64,000 nt of DNA from Ochotona curzoniae. Its lineage: Eukaryota > Chordata > Mammalia > Lagomorpha > Ochotonidae. Positions 53,173-64,000 of the stretch are shown in pieces. The notes beneath the pieces are model-generated. The model was given only the letters and a program-made list of their open reading frames with translations, searched no databases and was not told where the DNA came from. Location of the stretch: NCBI RefSeq assembly GCF_017591425.1, contig NW_024466459.1, positions 8,122,001-8,186,000 on the forward strand. The letters run 5' to 3'. Position 1 is the stretch's first letter; each line of letters opens with the position of its first letter. The position numbers and the translations under genes were made by a program.

Positions 53173-53859
53173 CACCCCCATATTACCTCCATGCTTATCT
53201 CTTTCAGAAACCAGAAGCTGCATTCCAGAGAGACTAAGACATCAAAAGCTTTGTCAAAATTAGATAAAGTTATATTCCAGATGGAGCTTCAAGGGAGGGT
53301 TGGGCCTACCCGTTCAGCTGCCCGCAAGGATGCCACGTGCTACTTCAGGAGGGCCAGCCTGACCCAGCACCAGTCAGCTCCAGCCACCTGCTGACAACCC
53401 AGGAGTTGGGGAGCGGTGTGCAGGGAGCTGGTCTGGAGCCCAAGGCAGGATTTGATAAGAACACCCCGGGAGCCTCCTGCGTGCCAAGATCGGATTTCAA
53501 TTAAGATGATTAGCACTGTTTGTTTGGACTCCAAGCCACACACAATCTGTGGTTGTTCCTGAGAGCTGAATGAAGAAGGGAGGGAGGGGAGGGAGGGGAG
53601 CAATGCTGCCTGGAGAAGTCCCCTTCGCTGAAATACCCAATACGCGCTGGGGGGATCCGTGTGGGAAATCTAGGGAAATCCACATACCGCTGCTGCATGT
53701 CTGAAGGCTCCGGCTGGGGTTTTAATTTTTCTCTTATTGTCACATCTCTCCAATGGAATGGGCTGCAGTCCCAGCACTAACTTCTGGCTTGAGAATGGAG
53801 GCAATGGGGTTGGATCAAAGCAAGCAAGTTTAGGCGTTTCTGATGTTCTGTGTGAACTT
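53173..53859. other. Unique DNA with a small AT island
   Basis: The AT island at 53480-53525 ('TTTCAATTAAGATGATTAGC', 'ACTGTTTGTTTGG') could be regulatory. A G-rich run (GGGAGGGAGGGGAGGGAGGGG) lies at 53577-53600. No gene seen. Confidence 0.4.
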
Positions 53860-53990
53860 TAAAAATTTAATTTAGAAGGCAGAGAAAGAGAGATCTTCCA
53901 ACCACTGGTTTATTCACCGAATGCCTGCAACAGCCACGGCAGAGCCAGCCCGAGGCCAGGAGCCCCAGAACCCCATCTAGGCCAGCACCC
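53860..53990 (-). mobile_element. C-SINE, 3' half, reverse
   Basis: 'AGAAGGCAGAGAAAGAGAGA', 'CCACTGGTTTATTCACCGAA' and 'TGCCTGCAACAGCCACGGCA', ending after 'AGGAGCCCCAGAACCCC'. Confidence 0.85.
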
Positions 53991-54989
53991 AGGAAACGGG
54001 GGCGGAGGGAGGGAATGAGGACTGGATGAGCAGTTGCCAACCCCCAAGTCACAGACAGCACCATGTCCCATCACGTGGCTGAAGACTGGGCACTCCTCAG
54101 CCTGCAGCTCAGCCTCACTTCCCATCATGCTCCAGGCGCCGGGACACCTGCAGGATGGCCACCAGGTGCACCATAGCCCCAGCTTGTTCCCTGCCTCCTG
54201 TGCGTCTTCAGTCGGGCCCTGCCCTACAACAGGACGACCCCAGCCAGGTTGGAGGCTGCCTCCCTCCACTTACAGTTCACAATCAGCTTTTTCCTACCCA
54301 TAGAGCCTGGACTAAGTCTAGATAGGAGAGTTCTCTCCAAGCCCAGCCAGGGCTTCCACTGCCCACCGCACAACACAACCACCTGAGCCATCACCTGTTT
54401 TCTCCCAGGTGTGCAGTAGAGGCAAGCTGGAATGGGAAAAGGAGCCGCGCCTCAAGCCGGGTACTCAGCCAGGTGTGCAGGCATCCCAGGAGGCGCCGAC
54501 CATCCATGCATGAGTTTAGCATCGCTCGGTGTGCCAGGACTCTGGCAATGGACCAGCCCTGGTTCTCATATGGCTGTTCTCTGTGTGTTGGTGGAGTTCA
54601 GTGAGGCCCAGGCCCGCACCTGCAGGGGCACGGACAGCTGCAGACCCTGCAGCAGCTGACCTGGCTCTCTCAAGGCCACCAGGTGAAAGGTGCTGATTGC
54701 TAGGCTTCCTAAAGAACTCCTGATAGGCCACACTCTCCTCCCTTCCCGCCACCCCTCCCCCTGGGCCAAGCTTCCTTTTAGCTGACTTAAAGTTAACTGC
54801 ATGAGGACCTAAATGGCACCTGCCAAGTGCCCTTTCCACTGGCACATTCCATCAACCACAAGCCAGCCACACGCCCGTTTGCATCGGCGACCTCCGGGTA
54901 GAAAGAGGCAGCATGAGTTAACTTGGCCCACAGTTCCAAAGGCCAGAGGAGCAAGAGCCTTGTTCCAGCTCGTGACGAAGGCAGATCCT
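53991..54989. other. Unique intergenic DNA, 1 kb
   Basis: TGGCCACCAGGTGCACC near 54155-54171 is a weak CTCF-like word. No gene or repeat recognised. Confidence 0.4.
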
Positions 54990-55172
54990 GGAAGCCAGCA
55001 GGTGACGACGGTTCAAGCCCCTGGGACCCTGCCACTCAAATAATACTCAGATGGAGATCTGGGCTCCTGGCTTCAGCTTGGCCCAGTCTTGGTTATTGCA
55101 GGCTTGTAGGAGTGAACCAGAAGATAGAAGAGCTCTCTCCCTCCATTCCTCTCTTTCAAATAGAGAAAATTA
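54990..55172 (+). mobile_element. C-SINE, older subfamily, internally shortened
   Basis: 'CGGTTCAAGCCCCTGGGACC', 'GGGCTCCTGGCTTCAGCTTG', 'GTAGGAGTGAACCAGAAGAT' and 'CCTCTCTTTCAAATAGAG'. Confidence 0.85.
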
Positions 55173-56099
55173 ACTTGCAATATGTCCCACTCTACTCTCC
55201 TTCATGTTGCTGCTCAGCTTCCAAATCTGATATGGCTGCTACAGCTCCAGCCATCAACTCCACAGTCCAGCCAATGAGAATGACGCAGGAAAAAAGAACA
55301 GCATCTTATCTCTGTATACCAACCACTCTTCTTAACATGCCACTGGTTAAAACTAGGTCACTTAGATTCAAATGACTCCAAAGAATGCTGGGATAAGTAG
55401 CTTCACCCTGGATAGCCCTGTGTAATGCAAGAATGAGGGACTGGACGCAAGGATTTCTGGAAGAGTTTGTTCTCATCTTCCTGCCTGTCCTGTGCATGCA
55501 ACATGGCATGGGGTGTTTCTCTTGTGCACAAGTCTTGGCTGCTCCTTTCAGCAGCCTGCTCACGTTTCCACAGCCATTGATCGTTTCACCGAATGCATTA
55601 TTCACGCACCCCTTCCCGCACTCCTCCACCTGCTCATCTGCTCATTCACTCCTCGCTCAGAAATTCCTTCCCAGGGTCTCGCACAGTCCTGGGCACATGG
55701 TGAGCACCTGGGAGGAAGAGTGAGCCAGTCCCAGCTCTCAAGTTGCTCACACACACAGGGAAAGCAGCCAGGAAGACACAGCATTCGAGGTCCGATGCAC
55801 AGGGGCACGGGAACTTACGAAGGAGACCACGCAACCCACAGAAGGCATGGTTTCTAAGGGGAGCTACGTCCCCTAAGGCTCTTGGAAAGACCAGAAGGCA
55901 AATTCCAGCCCCCTGGACTCAGGACCAGCTGGCCCTGTCCATGGCACTGACCCATGCCTGGAGGTGAAGCCTGGCAGTGCCTGGCCCCTCCCCGTGGCTG
56001 GCACGTAGGACAGACAGGTGGGACAGCAGCGCAACGGCATGGAGCCGCACACCTCATTGTCAAAATGACGGGCCGTTTCCCAGCTCCCTCTCACCTGTC
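55173..56099. other. Mostly unique DNA; ancient-repeat texture at 55640-55790
   Basis: 'GGGCACATGGTGAGCACCTG' and 'CAGTCCCAGCTCTCAAGTTG' in the 55640-55790 stretch loosely match an old mammalian repeat phrase. No gene seen. Confidence 0.35.
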
Positions 56100-56170
56100 A
56101 GTCTGTGACCATTAAACTCCTCATTAGCAAACGAGAATCAGATGAGCTCATTAGCATGCGGGATGACCCC
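56100..56170. promoter_or_regulatory. Candidate enhancer with paired CTCATTAGCA
   Basis: CTCATTAGCA occurs exactly twice (56120-56129, 56147-56156), with CATTAAAC upstream and a GCATGC palindrome downstream. The same CATTAGCA core is paired in the block at 34.3-34.46 kb. Confidence 0.4.
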
Positions 56171-56943
56171 ACTGAGCAGCCTGCAAAGGAGGACTTAACT
56201 TCTCTGGCTCCGCCAGGCTGCCTGGGCTCATCCAGAGCACAGCACAAGTAGCAGCAACAGGCACTCCCAAGGCCACCCAGTGGGGACCCTCGGCTCCTCC
56301 ACTTCATACTAACCCTCGACGCACTGGTACCAGCAGGCAAACCCTGCCCAATCCTCCCTTGGCACCATCAGCAGCCCTGCTTCCCAGGCTCCCCGCATAC
56401 CCCACAACCCCGACACTGAGACTTGTGCCATACCTGGAAGTTTGCAAGACAACAGACAGCCCGAAATCAGCGTTATGGAGTGGGGTGTTCACACGCCCAA
56501 GAAATCAGCCAGTGCTACAAACCAGCCTCGGCCTTCTCTGTGGACAGAAAGCCTTCCCACCACACCCCTGCGAGGAGATCTGGCAACGACATACACTTGC
56601 CGTGCCTCTTCCGTGCACTGGAGAACTCCCGTCCCTCTTCTCTGCGGAAGACCCAGTTGTCTGTTGATGCCCCGACCAGGATGTCTCAGCGTGGTCTCCT
56701 TCCTTAGGACCATCTGGTTTCCGTTTCTTGGCAACCAGGTCAGACCAGCTGCAGGAGAAGACGGATGGTGCCAGGCAAAGGGCAATGGGCAGGGTCAGCT
56801 GCTCTCACAGGGCACTCCGACTCCTGGTTTCTGACTTCCGTCCCTTGCCCTGCGGCTCACCTGAAATCCCAGCGCAACCCAGAGCATCTTTAAGTCCCAG
56901 TGTTGAAATCAGGACTGTTCCAGGCTAGTCCAGCTGGTTGCGG
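56171..56943. other. Unique intergenic DNA
   Basis: No gene or repeat recognised. Confidence 0.4.
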
Positions 56944-57145
56944 CTAGGGGTGAGGACACAGGGCCAAGGGTGGGGACACAGGGCCAAGGGTGGGGACACA
57001 GGGCCAAGGGTGGGGACACAGCGCCAGGGGTGGGGTCACAAGGCTGAGGGCAGGATCATGGAGCCAGGGATGGGGTCATGGAGCCAGGGATGGGGTCACA
57101 GGGCCAGGGGTGGGGTCATAGGGCCAGGAGGCATGGTCACTGGGT
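56944..57145. repeat. 20-bp minisatellite, about 10 units
   Basis: Unit GGGGACACAGGGCCAAGGGT repeated in tandem. The left units are nearly identical; units on the right diverge (GGGGTCATGGAGCCAGGGAT). The 76-codon frame across it is a by-product of the repeat. Confidence 0.95.
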
Positions 57146-60100
57146 CAGAGAGTGAAGCTATGTTATAATGTTCCCAGCAGGAGCTGCAGAGCTGGCTCTG
57201 AGCACAGGGTCAGTGCTGGGGGAAGAGTCCATTTCCCAGCTAACACATGGGGTCCCTGAGGGCAGGGCACGAGTTTGATTTCCTCTGGGTCCCCAGTCCC
57301 AGCATGAAGGCATGGAGGCAGGCTTGAGGAGTATTGGTGGCCCTGGCCTTGAACTCTCAACATCAGAGGGCCCAGCTGTAGAACACACCACACCACACTC
57401 AGGGAAGAGCATCCTGGGCCTCCCCCCCGCCCCCCCGCAATGCTGTGTGACCTCATGCAGGTCACTGAACCCTTCTGTGTAACCAGGGGGTGGCGGCCTT
57501 GCCTCGCTGTGGCTGTGGGAGAACGGCGGGAGGCCATCTCCATGGCACAGCTGGCGCACGTGGGGCCCTCCATTTGCTGCTGGCTTCTGTCCCTGTTGTG
57601 CCCTGAAACCACAGGATGGGGGCCCTCATTACTCTCCCAGCAGGCTTCCCTTCCTGGGTCTAAGGAGCTGGCCCCACTCACTGACCCTCTTCCGACTCTG
57701 CCCAGATCCTATTCTTAGAGGGTTAAACCCACCGGTGGTAAGACCATGGTCAGTTGCAGCTACTACATCTGCTCTAATTAACAAGCCGAGGACATGATTC
57801 CTGCTACACTTACAGTGCCCCCAGCCTGTCCGGCAGCAGGAAGGGAGGACAGTTCTCCCTGGGCAGGAGCAAAAGCCTGCCCCTCTTCCGCACTGCCTAG
57901 ATCCCTCATCCCCTCATCCTCGCCCTCAGTCCCGGTAGGCCACCTCTTTCAGCTCCTCCCCAGGGGAAGTGGGACAGAGCAATGCAGAGGGTCCCTGCTA
58001 CCCTACCCTCACCCCACCCCCTGCCCCACTCAGGACAGTAGGGGAGGTGAGGGAAAGTCAGGGAGCAGAGCTCAGAGTGGGGGGCAGCCACACCCTATAA
58101 CCCAGCCCCAAGACTCAGCCAGCAGGGAGATTGCAACCTTCCCTGGGTGCCCCCTGCCCCCTCCACCACCCCATCTTGTGTGCCCACTTGGCCCAAGGCA
58201 GGTAGGTGCCTGTACATAGGCCCAAAGCACACAGGGCCCGTAGAGCCCCTCCCCCATCCCTGCTTGCAAGCATCTCTTTAATCTCCCCACCGTGGAAGGC
58301 AGACTGCTCTCTGGTAATTGCTTCTGGAAACGAGGTCACCGGTTTAATCTGGAGATGGTGTCCTAGGTGAGGCAGCCACATTAAGAAGCATGTTGGTCCC
58401 ATGAATTGCTCTAGATGCTGGGGTGGGTATGTGGGACTGTGCAGGTGGCTGGCCCATCTGCATGTGCAATCACGAGTGGGCACTGGGGAGGGGGCTGGCA
58501 GGGCTCCCCAGGGCTGCTGGGAGGCTTGGGTGGAGGGCTGGAGACTGGGGGAAACACTGCAGGAGAGGTGGGGACACACTGCCACTCCCCGACCTGCATG
58601 CTCCCTGTGGCGACCTGTGGCGAACACCACAGCCCAAATGAGTGACAGACGGCACCTGAATCCCCAGACGCCCGGTGCGGCGTCCTGCTCAGCCCGTAGC
58701 CTGGCAGAGTGTGTGTCTCCCTCCCCGTCCAGCTTTTAATTTGTAGCATCTGTCAGGGGCGTCCTGCAAGCCTGCATGCATTCCTGCTGACAGCCACATC
58801 ACTGATTTTCCCTTCCCGAGCTGCATAATGCAACGCAACAGACAGCAGGTGAGTGGCCAGCCCGTGCCCTGCACCCGGAAGCCCCTCGCTGCCCTTCTCC
58901 TCTGTCCCTCTGGCATCCCCTCCCTCTAGCTCCCGGAGACACATGGCGGGAGTGGTACTTGTCTGTTCTGCTCAAGATGAATTCCCTTCCACCCCAAGAT
59001 GACTGAGCGTGGCTGGAGGACGTGGGCACACCGATCCTTGTGGCCGCAGCAGGTAGACATGGATGGGGAGCAGCTCTGGGAGTGAAAGGGGCCAGTGGGG
59101 CAAGCAGGGCTCCGGGGACTGTATTACCTGTTCCCTGGACTTGCCAGTGCAGCCCTAGGGCCAGCCCAGCTCATTCCCCATCTCCCCTCCTCCCTCCCCG
59201 CACCCCCCACTTCTCTCCAAATCCTCCAGGAGCTCTTGAGTGGGACTCACATTCAATTAACGGCCCCAGAGCCAGCTGCTGTGCTAAGCACTTTCTCACT
59301 CGTCATGTCTTCTCGTTTCTCATCCACAAGCATAGCACACACATTCAGGCAGGCTGAGCACGCAGGGTCATACTGTCCTGGCTCGTGGCAAGGCTGGCCG
59401 CCCCTCAGCTCCACGGACCTCGAGAGGCACAGGATCCCAGAGCCCAGGGTCTCTGGTATCTGGGAACGCTGTCCACTGACGCCTCCTCCCAGAACACCAC
59501 CTTGATTGCTCCCAGGCAACCTGCCTGTTCTGCACTCCTCCAGAAGGTCTCTGCCATGAGGGTCCATGTGCACAGAGGGGGAGTATGGGGAGACCTCAGG
59601 ACCCCAAACCTGGGGTAACTGCAGCAATGCCAATTACTTCCTGAAGTCCCACCTCCCCACATTTGGCAGTGGGCACAAGATTCCCAGCATGGTGAACTTT
59701 GGGGAAGCCAACAGTTGGCTGGCTCATCACGGCCTCCCCTTAGTAGGGGAGACAGGGACGGGCCCGGCTGCTGGCTGCCTCGGTACCACCTGCCCAGAGC
59801 CAGACATGAAGCTACAGGCTCTAGAAGGTGTGAGGAAGGTGGCCGCACTCTCGGAGGGGGCTGAGCCTGCCCTAGCGGCATGTGAGTTGTTGGGGTGCGA
59901 AGGGGGATGCTCAGTCACCCGCCCCTAGAGGGTAGCTCAAGGCCCCTGCTCCCTTCCCCCACCCCACTCCAACTCTGGAGAAGACATCCGACCACACCTG
60001 CCTCCCAGGACCCCCAGGTGGGCATGAGGCTCCCAGCCGAGGCAGTGCCCGGTGCCTGGTGCCTGCTGGTGACCATCACTGACCACTGCCCAGTTGAGCG

Positions 60101-60244
60101 GGCAGCAGGGGATGGTCATCCTCCAAGCAGCCAGAGGAAGGCTTTGGAACCCACAAACACGGAGGCCAGACCAACGCCCAGAACCTGAAGTACGCCCATC
60201 CTGGGCACCGAACTGAGAGCCGCGTCACAAAGCACACCCCGGCA
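57146..60244. other. Unique GC-rich DNA, 3.1 kb
   Basis: A MIR-like scrap at 57440-57490 ('TGTGTGACCTCATGCAGGTC', 'ACTGAACCCTTCTGTGTAAC') is the only repeat I can suggest. Small AT islands at 57765-57790 (CTCTAATTAACAAG) and 58265-58350 (GGTAATTGCTTCTGG) could be regulatory. Overlapping frames up to 172 codons on the minus strand lack coding character. Confidence 0.45.
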
Positions 60245-60456
60245 ATGCACATTAAGCCTCTACCTGCAGCGCCGGTATTCCACATGTGCACCGGTCTGAG
60301 TTCCAGCTGTTCCATTTACGATCCAGCTCCCTGTTAATGCACCTGGGAAAACAGAAGATGGCCCAAGTGCCCGGACCCTTTTACCCACGTGGGAGACCTA
60401 GAAAAAGCTCCAAGTTCCCGACTTCTGACCTGCCCAGCTCCAGCCATGTCTGGAGG
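60245..60456 (+). mobile_element. C-SINE, older subfamily, 3' truncated
   Basis: 'CTCTACCTGCAGCGCCGGTA', 'TTACGATCCAGCTCCCTGTT', 'CCCACGTGGGAGACCTAGAA' and 'CCCAGCTCCAGCCATGTCTG'. The 3' third is lost. Confidence 0.88.
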
Positions 60457-61960
60457 GTGTGACACAGGCTGCGCAGGTGCCAAGGATCAGAGAGAAGGCC
60501 AGGGATGCAGGTCAGACGCCAGGACCCCCGGGGCCTGCAGCGTTTGGCATAGCTGCCGGGGAGGGGGGGCACCAGGAGCCTCTTACATCCATGGAGGAGA
60601 CTGACCCCAGGCCCACCCCGGGAGCCCCACACCAGCTCCCCACCAACAGAAACTGCGGAGGCCGCGGCCGAAGCACAGCCATCTTGGCCATGCACACATG
60701 CATATTGGCCAGTTACAGGCCACAGTGATTCCAGCCTGGACCCACAGGCCTCACAGAACCTTCCAGAAACATCCTGCGTCCTCAGGACCTTCTCTGACCA
60801 ACTCCTGTTCCCCCTTTATGGAGGCAGCACCTCCTCCCAGAAGCCTTCCTGGGTTCCCTCTGGAGAAGGGGAACCCCACACACACCACCATCCCCAACCC
60901 TGCAACCCTATTGCCTATCAACAGCCACAGCCATGCCCTGGTCACCCTTACCTGTCCCAGCCTGGAGGTGCCTGGTACAGAGCCAGAATCGCAGGGGGAG
61001 AAGCTCCCCACCCCACCCCACCCCACCCCGGGACTCCCTCTGCCTTCCTGTGAGGTGGGTGGGGTGGCAGGGCTTACGACCCGTCTTATCTTGTCCACCC
61101 CTTTCCACACGTGCTGCACAGACACTTGGCCTGCCACCCTCTGCCCCCGGCAAACCTCAGGGCCTAACCTGCTTGCTGCAGAGCCAGGACTGGGTGAGGG
61201 GACAGGGCACGCCCATGAGCCCCTCCACCTGCACCATCTGTTACCCCAACTCCCATCCCTCCACCCCTTCTTGCAGCGAGCGACCTCGGAACCCTCGGAC
61301 GTAAGCATTGGGTGCCTCCTGGGTCCTGGGTGCTGACTTTCCTCCAGCAGAGAGTCACCCCACACCCAGAGTGGCTGGGGCGAGGAGTGAGAGGGGAGGG
61401 GTCCTGCTTGGCTGGTGGGCTCCCCGCTCTCACAGGGGGACAAACGCGGGTCAAATCTGTAGGAAGACTCTGCAGGGCAGTTAGAGCCCTTGGCCCTTGC
61501 ATGGCCAGCACCCCTGGGGAGGGGAACGACCTATGTGGAACTGCTTCATAGAAGGAAGGCGGGGAGGTGGGCAGAGGGAAGTCAAGTTTGCAGCCATGAG
61601 GCCTTTGCCTCCAGGAGAGCAGCTGAGTGGTCGGGGCAGACAGCAGAAGTCTCCCGTTGGGACGTTAGGAAGTGTGGGGGAACCAAGCATGACTCCACAA
61701 ACGCGAAGTGAAGGGTGAACATCAGATGCATGGCTGCAGGCTTGCTGGGCAGGACAAACACGCACTTCGGGAGGCAGCAGGGAGGGCGGCTCCGGCGCCC
61801 GGGACCCCCAGCACCCACACAGGGCACCCTGGCTGCTTCCTCCTGGGTGGGCCCTGGCTGCTGCTGCGGGACACTGAGGGGCTGGAAGATCACCCTGTAA
61901 CAAATTAAACAAACCAGCGGGGCCAAGGCGGGGTTGGGAGAGCTGCGGGGTAGCAAGGAA
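60457..61960. other. Unique GC-rich DNA upstream of RPL38
   Basis: A CCCCA repeat run occurs at 61008-61029. A 230-codon minus frame (60751-61443) and a 212-codon plus frame (60698-61336) overlap each other almost completely; neither has a domain and both probably result from low stop density. Confidence 0.45.
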
Positions 61961-62030
61961 AGGGGTGGAGGGGAGAGGTGAGGAGCAGAAGAGGGGATGG
62001 ACGGTGAGAGAGGAAGAGGGAGGAGGAGGA
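61960..62030. repeat. Purine-rich tract before the RPL38 promoter
   Basis: Runs of GGAAAGGGGTGGAGGGGAGA and GGAAGAGGGAGGAGGAGGAG give about 70 bases with few pyrimidines, ending at the CpG-rich promoter. Confidence 0.7.
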
Positions 62031-62155
62031 GCGTGACGTTCGGAGCTGCACTTTTCATCGCGGCCAGCAGGGGGGGATGCGAAAGTTGTCGGGATTCTTG
62101 GCCCTTTGAGGACACCGTCCGGAGGGTTTAACCGCCCGGAAGCGGAAGTGCGCCG

Positions 62156-62186
62156 CCTTTCCGTCCCTCTGGTGTCTGGCTGCGCG
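62156..62186 (+). other. RPL38: RPL38 exon 1 (5' UTR, TOP start)
   Basis: The inferred transcription start is at the pyrimidine run CCTTTCCGTCCCTCT, the 5'-TOP motif that puts ribosomal protein mRNAs under mTOR-dependent translational control. The exon is entirely non-coding and ends in CTGCGCG before the donor GTGAGT at 62187. The exact start base is not fixed by sequence alone. Confidence 0.75.
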
Positions 62187-62388
62187 GTGAGTGTGCGGGA
62201 CGCGACTGGGGCGTCGCGGAGAATCCGCGGTCATCGGCGGCCGCGTGCGTGCTGGGGCCGTCGGGGCTGGCTCGGGGTGCGGGGGAGAGCGGGGGTGTGC
62301 CCGGCGAGCACTGGGGAGGTCACGCCGCGCTCCGTTAACGCCGCCGTCCGTCCCCGCAGGTGCTGCCCGCCGCCCGCCGTCCGTCGCC

Positions 62389-63962
<1,574 letters not shown>

Positions 63963-63977
63963 AGCCGCTGGAACTGC

Positions 63978-63983
63978 ATTAAA
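63978..63983 (+). other. RPL38: RPL38 polyadenylation signal
   Basis: ATTAAA, the most common variant signal, starts 16 bases after the stop codon. The very short 3' UTR is normal for ribosomal protein mRNAs; cleavage should fall near the window's right edge. Confidence 0.9.
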
Positions 63984-64000
63984 GTTTTTAAATGACTTCA

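Noticed and set aside
56938..57168. Glycine-rich repetitive peptide frame
   Set aside because: It is a translation of the 20-bp minisatellite; the period is not a multiple of three, so the protein repeat is an artefact.
60698..61443. Two long frames on opposite strands over the same bases
   Set aside because: They cannot both be genes; both reflect low stop-codon density in GC-rich DNA and neither has a domain.

Overview
The window is mammalian nuclear DNA from a lagomorph, most likely a pika (Ochotona). The main evidence is about 35 copies of the lagomorph tRNA-derived C-repeat SINE (called C-SINE below). Most younger copies open with a 'GCCTAGTGGCTAAAGTCCTC'-like head and carry 'GGATCCCATATGGG', a form I associate with pikas; the young rabbit C-repeat head is not seen. 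The order is firm and the genus is an inference.

Only one protein-coding gene can be supported: RPL38 (ribosomal protein eL38), complete in the last 2 kb on the + strand. It has a 5'-TOP-like start, a CpG-rich promoter with twin ETS sites, five exons, four GT-AG introns, a 70-residue product and an ATTAAA polyadenylation signal 16 bases past the stop. From general knowledge of mammalian synteny, the sequence upstream of RPL38 is a gene-poor interval reaching toward SDK2, and the first 62 kb here fits that: many open frames, none with splice structure, domain or family resemblance.

Layout. 1-6 kb: unique GC-rich DNA, a nested E-box palindrome, three crowded C-SINEs, an exact 5' fragment of 7SK RNA, a TAAT-rich candidate enhancer, CA repeats and a TGGA/TGGG array. 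6-17 kb: mostly unique DNA with CA repeats, a MER5-like DNA transposon, a MIR and several C-SINEs, two with clear target-site duplications. 17.3-18.9 kb: a very degenerate tandem array of roughly 60-bp units. 19-25 kb: C-SINEs, one with a perfect 31-bp internal palindrome, then two candidate conserved regulatory blocks. 26-30 kb: two long L2 relics, each interrupted by a C-SINE. 30-37 kb: candidate regulatory islands, a polypurine tract and several C-SINEs. 37-39.4 kb: AT-rich old L1 sequence broken up by C-SINEs. 39-57 kb: unique DNA, more C-SINEs, an old minus-strand L1 tail, a G17 run, a GT repeat, further TAAT-rich islands and a 20-bp minisatellite. 57-62 kb: GC-rich unique DNA leading into the RPL38 promoter.

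Functionally this looks like one housekeeping gene beside a regulatory and repeat-rich desert. The TAAT/CATTAGCA-rich islands, lying in otherwise GC-rich DNA, are the best candidates for distal enhancers. That idea rests on base composition and motif clustering only, because no alignment could be run.
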